DNA of 64,000 bases from Microbispora corallina (lineage in GTDB: Bacteria; Actinomycetota; Actinomycetes; Streptosporangiales; Streptosporangiaceae), in assembly GCF_016863035.1 (NCBI RefSeq), contig NZ_BOOC01000005.1, positions 397,669 to 461,668 of the forward strand. Direction: 5' to 3'. Position numbers and translations under genes: made by a program. The notes beneath the pieces are model-generated. The model did no database searches and was not told the origin of the DNA. It worked only from the letters and a program-made list of their open reading frames with translations. Shown here in pieces: positions 28,649-37,057 of this stretch. Numbering within the stretch: the stretch's first letter is position 1; every line of letters begins with the position of its first letter.

Positions 28649-28999
28649 TCACTTGTCCCGGCCGTGGGCTTCCTTGGCCTCCTCGACCGAGGCGTAGATC
28701 CCGAAGACCTTCGTCAGACCGGTGATGCGGAAAATCTTCAGAATCCGCTCCTGTGTGCAGACGAGCTCCAGGGAACCGTCATGCGCCCGCACCCGCTTGA
28801 GGCCGCCGACCAGCACACCAAGGCCAGTCGAGTCCAGGAAGTCCACCTTCTCCATGTTCACGAGCAGGTGGAAGTTGCCCTTGTTGACCAGGTCGATCAG
28901 CAGCTCACGCAGTCTGGGCGCGGTGTAGACGTCGATCTCACCCTCGACATCGACGATGGTGAGATTGTCCTCGGAATGGTGGTCCAACTTCAGATCCAC
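28649..28999 (-). CDS. bldG: Anti-sigma factor antagonist BldG (STAS domain)
   Basis: A 116-residue STAS-domain protein that is very close to Streptomyces BldG, a switch needed for aerial growth and antibiotic production. The phosphorylated Ser is Ser57 in [15 protein letters not shown], the same residue number as in BldG. The core [16 protein letters not shown] is also typical. Phosphorylation by a partner kinase is expected to turn it off. The downstream gene supplies an RsbW-like partner. The 165-bp region up to the divergent helicase gene carries its promoter(s). Confidence 0.95.
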   Translation of the reverse strand: MDLKLDHHSEDNLTIVDVEGEIDVYTAPRLRELLIDLVNKGNFHLLVNMEKVDFLDSTGLGVLVGGLKRVRAHDGSLELVCTQERILKIFRITGLTKVFGIYASVEEAKEAHGRDK

Positions 29000-29164
29000 A
29001 GATCCTCCAGCGCCTTACTTGCGTAGGTCTCCATGCGGATCGAGCATCCTGGTAGTCCCAGAACGACGACCCTGACGCGCGGCATTCAACCACGCTGCGA
29101 CTCCGTGTCTATACGAAATCACGACTCCGGGCGACTCTCCCCGCAGATGCCAAACTGGAAACCA

Positions 29165-31843
29165 GTGACTCCGACTTCTTCGTCCTCGCATCGAACAGGC
29201 ACCCTCCTCGCCCGCCTGCTCGCGGTTCCCGCACGCCAGCGGCGGGTCACCCATGTGGAGCATGTTCCAGCACGTCAGGCGGGTCAAGCCCAGTGGCCGG
29301 ATTGGGCCCCGGAGCTCCTGCTCTCCCGGCTGGAGAACCAGGGCATATCGGGCCTTTGGCAACATCAGCTCGAGGCGGCCGAGCTTGTCCGGCGTGGCCA
29401 AAACGTGATCATTGCCACAGGCACCGCGTCTGGAAAATCCCTGGCCTACCTGCTTCCGGCCGCGACGGAGATCTTCCAGGGCGGGTCCGTCCTCTACCTC
29501 ACCCCCACGAAGGCTCTCGCCGCCGACCAGCTCAGAGCCCTGCGCCGGCTGCACCTGACCCAGATCCGGGCGGCGACCTTCGACGGCGACACCCCGGCCG
29601 AGGAGCGCCGCTGGATACGCCAGAATGCCAATTATGTCCTAACAAATCCGGATATGTTGCATCGGTCCATCCTGCCGAGGCACGCCTCCTGGTCCTCCTT
29701 CTGGCGGCGCCTGCGGCTGGTGGTGGTGGACGAGTGCCATGGGTACCGCGGTGTCTTCGGGTCGCACGTGGCCCAGATCCTGCGGCGGCTCCGCCGGGTG
29801 TGCGCGAAGTACGGCTCCGAGCCCGTGTTCCTGCTCGCGTCGGCCACCGCCAGCGACCCCGCGGTCGCGGCGATGCGCCTGACCGGCCTTGAGATGGCCG
29901 AGGTGACCCGGGACGCCTCTCCCCGGGGTTCGACCACCTTCGCCCTGTGGGAGCCCCCTCTGACCGATCTGCGGGGCGAGGGAGGGGCCCCCGTCCGCCG
30001 TACGGCCACGGCGGAGGCCGCGGATCTGCTGGCCGACCTCGTGATCGAGGACGTCCGGACCCTCGCCTTCGTTCGCTCTCGCCGAGCGGCCGAGACCGTC
30101 GCTCTTACCGCCCGCCGCAATCTCGAGGAGGTCGAGGACCTCCTCCGCGCCGGTCCCCACGGCCAGCCGGCCTCGGCGTTCGAGGACCTCGACGAACACG
30201 GCGAGCACGGCGCTCCCCCGCGTCTCCTCGGCGACGTCTTCGGTGGACAAGCCGACGCCGGGCCCGGGTCCGGCCGGGAACACGAGGACCCCCAGTCCCC
30301 GGACGGCCCGGCCCACCTGCACGGACACGGCGGGCCGGACGGCGGGGGCCGAGGGGACCTCGCGGCAGACGTCGCGGCAGACATGGCAGCGGACCTCCCG
30401 TTGGACCTCCCGTTGGACGGAGGCGTCGACGGAAGGGATCTCTCCCGTACGGAGGAGGGCGGGCACGACCCCGGTGACGGCGGGCGCGACCTTCTCGGAC
30501 CGGGACGGCTGGCCGACCGGGTCGCGGCGTACCGCGCCGGCTACCTGGCCGACGATCGGCGCATGCTGGAGAAGGCCCTGCGGTCGGGCGAGCTGACCGG
30601 CCTGGCCACCACGAACGCGCTCGAACTCGGCGTGGACGTCTCGGGCCTCGACGCCGTCCTCATCGCGGGCTGGCCGGGGACCCGGGCGTCGCTGTGGCAG
30701 CAGGCGGGCCGGGCCGGCCGGGCGGGGCAGGACGCGCTGGCCGTGCTGATCGCCCGCGACGACCCGCTGGACACCTACATCGTCCACCACCCCGAGGCGG
30801 TGTTCGGCCAGCCTGTCGAGACGATCGTGCTCGACCCGGACAACCCCTACGTGCTCGCGCCCCATCTGTGCGCCGCCGCGGCGGAGATCCCGCTGACCGA
30901 GGACGATCTGGAGATCTTCGGCCCGGCCGCGCCCGCCGCTCTGGACGACCTCGTGGAGCGCGGGCTGCTCCGCAAGCGGGCCTCCGGGTGGTTCTGGACC
31001 AGCAAGGAGCGGGCCGCCGATCTCGCCGACATCCGGGGGACGGGCGGGGCGCCCGTACAGGTCGTCGAGGCGTCGACCGGACGCCTGCTGGGCACCGTGG
31101 ACGAGTCGTCGGCCCATACGTCCGTCCACGCCGGAGCCGTCTACCTGCATCAGGGCGAGACGTTCGTCGTCGACGTGCTCGACCTCGAGGCGGGGGTCGC
31201 GCTGGTGACGGCGGCCAGTCCCGACTACTCGACCTTCGCCCGCGACGTGACCGACATCAGGGTGATGGAGTCGTCCCGGTCACGGCCGTTCGGGCCGGGC
31301 GAACTGCACTTCGGGTCGGTGGAGGTCACCCGGCAGGTCGTCTCCTACCTGAAGCGGCGCACGCAGAGCGGTGAGATCCTCGGTGAGGAGCCGCTCGACC
31401 TGCCGCCCCGGACGCTCTGCACGCGCGCCGTCTGGTGGACGCTCCCCGCCGACGCCCTCGTGCCCCTGGTGTCCGACTCCGGAGGCGGGACCGTCGACCT
31501 CGGCGGCTCCGCCCACGCCGCCGAGCACGCCTCGATCGGCCTGCTGCCGCTGTTCGCGACCTGCGACCGCTGGGACATCGGCGGCGTGTCGACCGAACTC
31601 CACCCCGACACGGGCCTGCTCACGGTCTTCGTGTACGACGGCCACGACGGCGGGGCCGGCTTCGCCGAACGCGGGTACGCCAGGGCCACGGAGTGGCTCA
31701 CCGCGACCCGGGAGGCCATCGCCTCCTGTGAGTGCGAACGGGGCTGCCCGTCCTGCATCCAGTCGCCCAAGTGCGGCAACGGCAACGAACCGCTCGACAA
31801 GGCGGGAGCAATCCGCCTCCTCGACGTGCTCCTGCCCCGCTGA
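29165..31843 (+). CDS. DEAD/DEAH-box helicase with C-terminal DUF1998 (MrfA/YprA-like)
   Basis: An 892-residue superfamily 2 helicase. Motifs: Walker A ATGTASGKSLAYLLP (about residue 86), LTPTKALAADQL, DECH box VVVDECHGYRG (about 190), SAT as LLASATASDP, and motif VI in GRAGRAGQ. The C-terminal DUF1998 domain ends with the four-Cys cluster CECERGCPSCIQSPKC, a metal-binding site shared with MrfA, a DNA repair helicase. A Gly/Asp/Pro-rich insertion fills about residues 328-445, inside the second RecA-like domain. GTG at 29165 is preceded by GGAAA; an ATG at 29147 is the alternative. The equivalent M. tuberculosis gene is Rv3649. Confidence 0.93.
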   Translation: MTPTSSSSHRTGTLLARLLAVPARQRRVTHVEHVPARQAGQAQWPDWAPELLLSRLENQGISGLWQHQLEAAELVRRGQNVIIATGTASGKSLAYLLPAATEIFQGGSVLYLTPTKALAADQLRALRRLHLTQIRAATFDGDTPAEERRWIRQNANYVLTNPDMLHRSILPRHASWSSFWRRLRLVVVDECHGYRGVFGSHVAQILRRLRRVCAKYGSEPVFLLASATASDPAVAAMRLTGLEMAEVTRDASPRGSTTFALWEPPLTDLRGEGGAPVRRTATAEAADLLADLVIEDVRTLAFVRSRRAAETVALTARRNLEEVEDLLRAGPHGQPASAFEDLDEHGEHGAPPRLLGDVFGGQADAGPGSGREHEDPQSPDGPAHLHGHGGPDGGGRGDLAADVAADMAADLPLDLPLDGGVDGRDLSRTEEGGHDPGDGGRDLLGPGRLADRVAAYRAGYLADDRRMLEKALRSGELTGLATTNALELGVDVSGLDAVLIAGWPGTRASLWQQAGRAGRAGQDALAVLIARDDPLDTYIVHHPEAVFGQPVETIVLDPDNPYVLAPHLCAAAAEIPLTEDDLEIFGPAAPAALDDLVERGLLRKRASGWFWTSKERAADLADIRGTGGAPVQVVEASTGRLLGTVDESSAHTSVHAGAVYLHQGETFVVDVLDLEAGVALVTAASPDYSTFARDVTDIRVMESSRSRPFGPGELHFGSVEVTRQVVSYLKRRTQSGEILGEEPLDLPPRTLCTRAVWWTLPADALVPLVSDSGGGTVDLGGSAHAAEHASIGLLPLFATCDRWDIGGVSTELHPDTGLLTVFVYDGHDGGAGFAERGYARATEWLTATREAIASCECERGCPSCIQSPKCGNGNEPLDKAGAIRLLDVLLPR

Positions 31844-31942
31844 AATCCATCCCGCGATCGCACCGCGGCGTGGAGGACGTGACCGGCGTGACGCGCGGGC
31901 ACCTGGGCACATTGGGACGCTCGGAACGCCTGGCGAGGGCGG

Positions 31943-32133
31943 CCTGGCCCGGGCGCCCGGCCCGGGGCGCCCAAGCGCCTTGGGGCGCCCTGGACGCCGG
32001 GGCGTTTGGGACGCCCGCGGGCAGTCTGGCCCGCACGCCTGGCCCGGGGCGGCCGCGACGGCGCGCCTGGCCCGGGACGCCTAAGCGCGCTGGGGCGCCC
32101 AGGGCGCGTGGCCCGCGCGCCTGGCCCGGGGCG
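31943..32133. repeat. GC-rich degenerate tandem repeat
   Basis: CCTGGCCCGGG occurs four times, at 31943, 32038, 32066 and 32120. The copies at 31943 and 32066 are each followed by a related AAGCGC...TGGGGCGCCC block, so the unit is roughly 123 bp and duplicated. Nested inverted repeats (GCCCGGGC, GGGGCGCCC) would fold strongly. It fills the 354-bp gap (31844-32197) between converging genes, where nothing else is visible, and may work as a two-way terminator. Confidence 0.7.
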
Positions 32134-32197
32134 CGGGTGAGCGAACGATCAGGCTCGGGCGCGCCGGGCCGTCCGGTGTCGCCGGTTGTGCCGTGGG

Positions 32198-34027
32198 TCA
32201 GAGATCGCGGGTGCCGCTGGGAACGGCGTCGTCGTCCTCCTCCGTCCAGACGTCGTGCTGCGGCTGCCTGGGACGGTCCCAGAGGCCGTCGTCGAGCCGA
32301 GGCCGTGGGAGGTCGTTCCCACCAGGACGTCGGTGAGGCATGAGGTCGTCGTCCAGCCGCGGCTGAGGGGCCGTGGACGCGGCGCTGACCGAGGTGAAGG
32401 ATGCCGACCCGTCCTCGGCCGCACCGGCCGCACCGGCCTCGAGCGCCGCCGTGTCCGAGCCCCGCGTGGAGGCGGAGGCAGGCACAGAGGCGGCAGCGGA
32501 CTCCGAGGCCGGGACACGACCGGGAGCGCCGGGTTCGGCCGCGTCGTCGGACAGGATGTCCGCGGGGAGACGCGGTCCCGAGGAGCCCGTGGAGTCGGCC
32601 GGAGCCGGTCCATCGAGCTTTCCGGTAGAGCCGCCATCTGTGGGGGACGAGCCGTTCCGGTCGTCCGGTCCGATGGCCTGCCCCGACCCGGTAGAGATCC
32701 CTCCGGCTCCGGATGCCGCCGTCTCCGAACCCGTTCCTCCAGGACCGGTGACCGCGGTGGCGTCGTCGGCCCCTGCCGGGGCGTCCGCCGGCTCCGGGAG
32801 ACCGTCCCGGGCTCCCCGATCCCCGGCAGCGGTGCCGGTGCCCGGGCCCGTGTCGCCGGCGGCACGCGGCTTCGAACTGGCGAGGATCACGGTCGGGCGG
32901 CGCGTGGCGGACGACTTGGTCCGCGCGGAGGCTCCCGTGGTCGTCCCGGCCGTCGGGGAGGGACCGATGGGCCCCGTCGTGGCCATCGGACGAGCGGGGC
33001 CGGCCCCCGAACCGCTCCTACGGCGTACGAGCGCGCCCAGGTGAGCTCCGATGAGGAGCAGGACCACGGCGATGGCCGCGTAGATCCCGTAGCTCAGGCC
33101 ACCCAGGGGCGCGAAGGACGACTGAGCCGAGACGTCGGGGGCGTCGCTCTTGGCGGGGGCGACCTCCGGGCCGGCCGGGTCACCGGTGCCGTTCACGTCG
33201 GGCAGCTTCAGCTTGGTGTTCCCGTGCCCCTTGGGGACGCTGGGCAGCGGGTTCGGCAGCGTGGTCGTGGGCAGGCGCCTGTCGCCGGTCTTGCTCGCCG
33301 CCTGCGACTTCTCCGACGCGGGCTTCTGGGACGCGGTCGCCGACGGCTTGGGCGCGGGGATGCTCACAGAGGCAGTGGCGGCTCCGGGCGACCCGATGAC
33401 GCCCCCTTGACCGTCGGAACGGAACGCCCGCACGGCCAGGTCCACCTTCTGGCCCGCCGCCTTCGCCGGCACCGCGACGCTCGCCTGGCAGGTGGAACCC
33501 GAACAGGCCTCGTCGGCCGACACCGATCCTGAGGCGCCGGTCTTCCTCGAAGAGATCTCATACGACCTCAGGTCGGGCTCGGCGCCCTTCGCCCAGGTGA
33601 CAACAACAGTGGACGCGTTCTTGAGCCGTGCCTCGACGCCCGACGGCGTCTGCGGAGGCCGGCTCAGGACGAACGTCGACGTCTTGTAGGTCTTGTTCGT
33701 GATCTCCCCGTACAGGGTGACCGTGAAGGTGCCGTTCGGAGCCTCACCAGGGTCGAAGGAGCCGCTGATCGTCTGGTTCGCCCCACCGGAGCCGATCTTC
33801 TGACGGGACACCGATGGGCCCTCTACGTACAGGGCCATGCTGACCTGGTACCAGTCGGTCTTGGCGGAGATCGCCACGGGCCCCGGTGTCCGGATCGTCT
33901 GGCCGTCGGCCGGGGAGAGGATCTCGCCGTCGGCCGCGCTCGCGGGGGCCACGCTCAAGATCAGCGCGGACACCACCGCCAGCGGCATGAGCACCGCCGC
34001 GGCGGCCAACCTGCGGACACTGGTCAC
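32198..34027 (-). CDS. Exported single-span membrane protein with fibronectin type III-like domain
   Basis: A 609-residue protein. A Sec signal peptide ends near ASA-AD at residue 33. Outside the cell are an Ig-like domain (about 34-120) and a fibronectin III-like domain (PPQTPSGVEARLKNASTVVV, about 125-215), then a Pro/Lys-rich stalk. One membrane helix lies at about 304-326 (YGIYAAIAVVLLLIGAHLGAL), followed by RRR. The cytoplasmic tail of 280 residues is disordered, rich in Ala, Gly, Ser, Asp and Pro, and ends with two PRLDD-type repeats. GTG at 34027 has AAGGGG upstream. It lies directly after the Tad genes and could help anchor or assemble the pilus; this is inferred from location only. 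Confidence 0.8.
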   Translation of the reverse strand: MTSVRRLAAAAVLMPLAVVSALILSVAPASAADGEILSPADGQTIRTPGPVAISAKTDWYQVSMALYVEGPSVSRQKIGSGGANQTISGSFDPGEAPNGTFTVTLYGEITNKTYKTSTFVLSRPPQTPSGVEARLKNASTVVVTWAKGAEPDLRSYEISSRKTGASGSVSADEACSGSTCQASVAVPAKAAGQKVDLAVRAFRSDGQGGVIGSPGAATASVSIPAPKPSATASQKPASEKSQAASKTGDRRLPTTTLPNPLPSVPKGHGNTKLKLPDVNGTGDPAGPEVAPAKSDAPDVSAQSSFAPLGGLSYGIYAAIAVVLLLIGAHLGALVRRRSGSGAGPARPMATTGPIGPSPTAGTTTGASARTKSSATRRPTVILASSKPRAAGDTGPGTGTAAGDRGARDGLPEPADAPAGADDATAVTGPGGTGSETAASGAGGISTGSGQAIGPDDRNGSSPTDGGSTGKLDGPAPADSTGSSGPRLPADILSDDAAEPGAPGRVPASESAAASVPASASTRGSDTAALEAGAAGAAEDGSASFTSVSAASTAPQPRLDDDLMPHRRPGGNDLPRPRLDDGLWDRPRQPQHDVWTEEDDDAVPSGTRDL

Positions 34028-34120
34028 GACGCACCCCTTCGTCGACAACGCCGGCCACCCCGCCTCCCCGCATGCGGTCGGCGACGGAGGGTAAGCGGAA
34101 CCTTATTCCAGACGTCACCT

Positions 34121-34139
34121 CTTGGACGTGATGTCCAAG
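34121..34139. promoter_or_regulatory. Inverted repeat in the promoter region of the fibronectin-like gene
   Basis: CTTGGAC-GTGAT-GTCCAAG, a perfect 7-bp inverted repeat. It lies about 16 bp upstream, on the minus strand, of TAAGGT (34100-34105), a plausible -10, and so would overlap the -35. The remainder of the 311-bp gap (34028-34338) shows no gene; it is locally AT-richer than its surroundings. Confidence 0.5.
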
Positions 34140-34338
34140 AAGTCGTGATTCTATTGCGACACTTCACCTTCTGACCCGGTCCGACGTTAGCGCCACAGCA
34201 GTCCCAGAAGTACGGCTCCATACGCATTGGAGGCCCTGCTCCCCACTCGCGCTCTTCGCCCCACGTCCAAGCCGCGCTGCTCAGCGGCTGCTGCCGTACC
34301 GTTGCGGGGCGCCTCGTCACGAGATGCGGTTGGGGCGA

Positions 34339-35463
34339 TCAGCTCTCGGCCCCGACCGGTCCCGCCCTCGCGAGGGCCGTCGCGACGCGCCTCCCCAGCG
34401 TCGGGGCGGTGAACGGCACCGTCGTGGAGACGTCGGCGACGCCGCCCGACACAGCGCAGGAGACGACCTCGGCGCCGTTAGCCGCGGCGATGTCGGCGGC
34501 GTGCTCGCATGCCTTCTCCGGCCTGGCGATGGCCCAGGAGGCCGCTGCGAGGGCGGAGAGGTCGGCGGCGTTCTGCGCCTGATGCCGAGCGACCCGGGCC
34601 ACACCCACCTGGACGACGACCATGGCAGACATCCAGATCATCGCCATGAGCGCGACCATCCAGATCGTGGCCGCCCCTCGATCGGGGTCCTGCGGGCGGG
34701 GGAGAGCCCCGCGCCGCGGACGACGTCGCGATCCCCACGTCAGGAGGCCCGTGGCGGGCAGGAACGCGACGACGCCCGCCGCCCCTGCGGGAGGTGACAC
34801 CGCCCGGTCACCCCGCCTGTCGGAATTCGCCGCCGACCGCTCCTTGCGGAGAACGCCGGAAGCAGGCCCCGGCGCGGGGAGCGGGTCTGCGGGTGGGACC
34901 GAGGGCAGACTTCCGGAGGCTGCCTGAGTAGAGGGACCGCTCGCACCGCCTTCGACGATGACGCCGGGCTCGGTGGCGGCGACGGCGAACGCCTCCACCC
35001 GCGTGGGCGGCACCATGCCCCGCCACAAGGGCTGGACGGAGGCGACGACCTCCACCCTGGTCGTGACCGCTCCGAGCACGACCTCGACTCGTGCACCCGG
35101 CGGGGCCGCCCGGGACACCGCGGCCCGCACCGCGTCCACCGCCTCTCCGCGGGCCGCGGCCCGGGCTCCTGCCCGAGCCGCGTCCACGCACTGCAGATGC
35201 GCACCGACAACAGTCACCGCCCATAGCGCGGCCGCCAGGACGACCACGAGAGCCGGTAGCGCCACCGCCGTCTCCGCCGTCACCGACCCTCGCTCCGGCC
35301 GTCCTTCTGGCAGCGCCCTCGCGGGAGGGTCTCCGGCGGCGATCGCGGCGCGGGCATGGCGCCCGGCCGGGCGCAGCGCCCCGTACGTTTCGCGATCTGG
35401 CCCGTGCCGCCGTTCCGACCGACGTCGGCCGTCCGTCCTCTCCAGGTCGTCGCTCCGGGTCAT
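34339..35463 (-). CDS. Fused TadE-like and Rv3654c-like pilus protein
   Basis: One uninterrupted 374-residue frame joining two proteins that are normally separate in actinobacterial Tad clusters. Residues 58-160 are TadE-like (GSVTAETAVALPALVVVLAA membrane helix, then QCVDAARAGARAAARGE). Residues 262-340 match the Rv3654c-type partner (DRGAATIWMVALMAMIWMSA helix, then ARHQAQNAADLSALAAASWA). A Pro/Ser-rich linker of about 100 residues joins them. Both halves have the Glu or Asp near a pilin-like helix typical of pseudopilins. The ATG at 35463 is 5 nt after the upstream stop with GAGGA. An internal GTG at 34800 could give the second half alone, but its ribosome site is weak. Confidence 0.82.
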   Translation of the reverse strand: MTRSDDLERTDGRRRSERRHGPDRETYGALRPAGRHARAAIAAGDPPARALPEGRPERGSVTAETAVALPALVVVLAAALWAVTVVGAHLQCVDAARAGARAAARGEAVDAVRAAVSRAAPPGARVEVVLGAVTTRVEVVASVQPLWRGMVPPTRVEAFAVAATEPGVIVEGGASGPSTQAASGSLPSVPPADPLPAPGPASGVLRKERSAANSDRRGDRAVSPPAGAAGVVAFLPATGLLTWGSRRRPRRGALPRPQDPDRGAATIWMVALMAMIWMSAMVVVQVGVARVARHQAQNAADLSALAAASWAIARPEKACEHAADIAAANGAEVVSCAVSGGVADVSTTVPFTAPTLGRRVATALARAGPVGAES

Positions 35464-35468
35464 CGTCC

Positions 35469-35996
35469 TCAGCCCGCCAGCTTGAGGGCCTTCTGGATGA
35501 GCGCGGCGAGCATCGAACGCACCTCGGCGCTCGTCACGACCTTCCACAACAAAGCCGCGAAGCCGCAGGCGGCGATCGTGCCCACGGCGTACTCCGCTGT
35601 CGACATCCCCGCCTCGGCCCTGCCTCGCAGGAGCAGAGTCCACTGCACTCCCGCGGATCGAGCCTGCGCGCGTGTCGTGGTGACCAACTCCCGGCAAGCG
35701 GCGACCAGCTCTCGGATTCCCATCCGCGCCGCCCGGGCCCGCACCCCGGCCGACATGGACACGACACAGGCGCCGAGAGGAAGGGGGCGCCCGACGGTCA
35801 TCCACAGGCCGGCGACCGCCGAGGCAGCCGCCGATCGATGGCGGCTCGTCCTGCGGACGCCGCGTGCGGCTCGGGTGAGGCCCAGGGATCGCCGGAGCCG
35901 GGCCAGGAGGCCGGGCTTGCGGTGCCGGGCGCGCCCCACGCCCTCCGTCAGCGCCAGGATGGGCTGCGACAGCTGCTCGGCCGTCGTGTGGCTCAT
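35469..35996 (-). CDS. Flp-pilin-like DUF4244 protein with N-terminal extension
   Basis: A 175-residue protein whose last 50 residues are the DUF4244/Flp-like pilin: RAEAGMSTAEYAVGTIAACG. This gives a prepilin-peptidase site after Gly130 with Glu at +5, followed by a hydrophobic helix. It would form the pilus fibre. The ATG at 35996 has AGGAGG 5 nt upstream, so the full-length product is likely, yet the family is normally about 60-110 residues. The extra 125 N-terminal residues include basic and Ala-rich helices and could be a long leader or a separate domain. The overlap with the fused TadE gene is close (5 nt). Confidence 0.75.
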   Translation of the reverse strand: MSHTTAEQLSQPILALTEGVGRARHRKPGLLARLRRSLGLTRAARGVRRTSRHRSAAASAVAGLWMTVGRPLPLGACVVSMSAGVRARAARMGIRELVAACRELVTTTRAQARSAGVQWTLLLRGRAEAGMSTAEYAVGTIAACGFAALLWKVVTSAEVRSMLAALIQKALKLAG

Positions 35997-36087
35997 AGGT
36001 CCTCCTGCAGGTCGGGGCGGACCGTCCGCCCGTGCCGACCACAGACTGCGTGTTCGGGCCGAACCTTCAGGGAGGCGAATCCAGTTC

Positions 36088-36225
36088 TGTGGACAAGCGA
36101 GGGGAAGGAGCGCCAGAGGCACGAACGGCTGAGCCGGGAAAGGCGGCTACGTCCGCTTCTGCACCTCACGGATTTCCACAGCTGTGGACAGCGTCGTCCC
36201 CAGCTGTGAATAACGGGTGTCCACA
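36088..36225. promoter_or_regulatory. Cluster of DnaA-box-like sequences
   Basis: Within the 235-bp gap between tadC and the pilin gene: TGTGGACAA at 36088-36096 (exact complement of the actinomycete box TTGTCCACA), TGTGGACAG at 36183-36191 (one mismatch), TGTGAATAA at 36205-36213 (complement of TTATTCACA, an exact E. coli consensus), and GTGTCCACA at 36217-36225 (one mismatch). A 14-bp palindrome TCCACAGCTGTGGA overlaps at 36175-36188. The sequences are seen; DnaA binding is inferred. Confidence 0.5.
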
Positions 36226-36231
36226 GGTGGA

Positions 36232-37026
36232 TCACGGCAGCAGGATCTGCGTGGCCAGACCGGCGACCACCGGGACGATGCCCAGGAGCACGAAGGCCGG
36301 AAGGAAGCAGAGCCCGAGAGGCGCCACGGCCTGGACGCCGACGCGACGGGCGGCCGCGGACGCCGACGCCCTGGCCGTCTGCCGGGCGTCGTCGGCGAGC
36401 CGGGTGAGGACGTCGGCGACCGGTGCGCCGCTCTGAGCGGCTCTGATCATCGTGCGGGAGAGCGGGGCCAGCGACACATCGCCGGTGAGCGCGGCCCAGG
36501 CCGCCTCCGGATCGGCGCCGAGCCGGATCTGGGCGCCCACCCACTCCAGGCGATCGCCCAGCGGACCCCCGATGGCCTGCGCGGCGGTCTCCACAGCCCC
36601 GCCGAGCGGGCGGCCCGCCCGAAGACACGCGACCATCAGATCGGCGGCGAACGGAAGATCTGCCGCCATCCGCTCTCGACGACGTCGGGCCTCGGGCGGT
36701 TCACGCCTGTGGACGACCACGAGCGCACCCGCCGCCAGCAGGGCTCCCGTGAGGAGGCCGGGGGCTCCGCCCACCAGGAGGAACCCCACGAAAGCCACCG
36801 GCGCAGCGACCAACGCGCCGACTCTCCGATCGGGCCGGCGAGGCTCCCCGGTCGTGGTACCCGTGCCGCCGCCCTGCTCGGACGCCAGGGCGCGGAGGCG
36901 ATCCACCGGTGAGCGCCTGGCCGGCCAGATCCACAGGCTGACCGCGAACATGATCCCGGCCGCGAGAGCGATCACGAGAACCGCCCTCCCGACCCCGGCG
37001 TCTCCTCCGCGCAGGCGACCACGCAT
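36232..37026 (-). CDS. tadC: Tad pilus assembly protein TadC (type II secretion F domain)
   Basis: A 264-residue membrane protein with helices near residues 12-32 and 75-115 and a pair at the C-terminus (LGLCFLPAFVLLGIVPVVAG). The T2SSF domain stretch is MAADLPFAADLMVACLRAGR followed by AAQSGAPVADVLTRLADDAR. It forms the inner-membrane platform with TadB. The start is most likely ATG 37026; GTG 37035 is possible. It lies 31 bp after tadB. Confidence 0.9.
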   Translation of the reverse strand: MRGRLRGGDAGVGRAVLVIALAAGIMFAVSLWIWPARRSPVDRLRALASEQGGGTGTTTGEPRRPDRRVGALVAAPVAFVGFLLVGGAPGLLTGALLAAGALVVVHRREPPEARRRRERMAADLPFAADLMVACLRAGRPLGGAVETAAQAIGGPLGDRLEWVGAQIRLGADPEAAWAALTGDVSLAPLSRTMIRAAQSGAPVADVLTRLADDARQTARASASAAARRVGVQAVAPLGLCFLPAFVLLGIVPVVAGLATQILLP

Positions 37027-37057
37027 CCCACCCACCGGACGCCGAACGCCAAAGCCA

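Noticed and set aside
34732..34776. LPATG in the fused TadE protein as a sortase signal
   Set aside because: The hydrophobic part after LPATG is only a few residues before the Arg cluster, and more protein follows; it is not a C-terminal sorting signal.
36088..36225. DnaA boxes as the chromosomal origin
   Set aside because: An origin would have dnaA, dnaN, and more boxes over a larger span; this is a 235-bp gap in a pilus operon.
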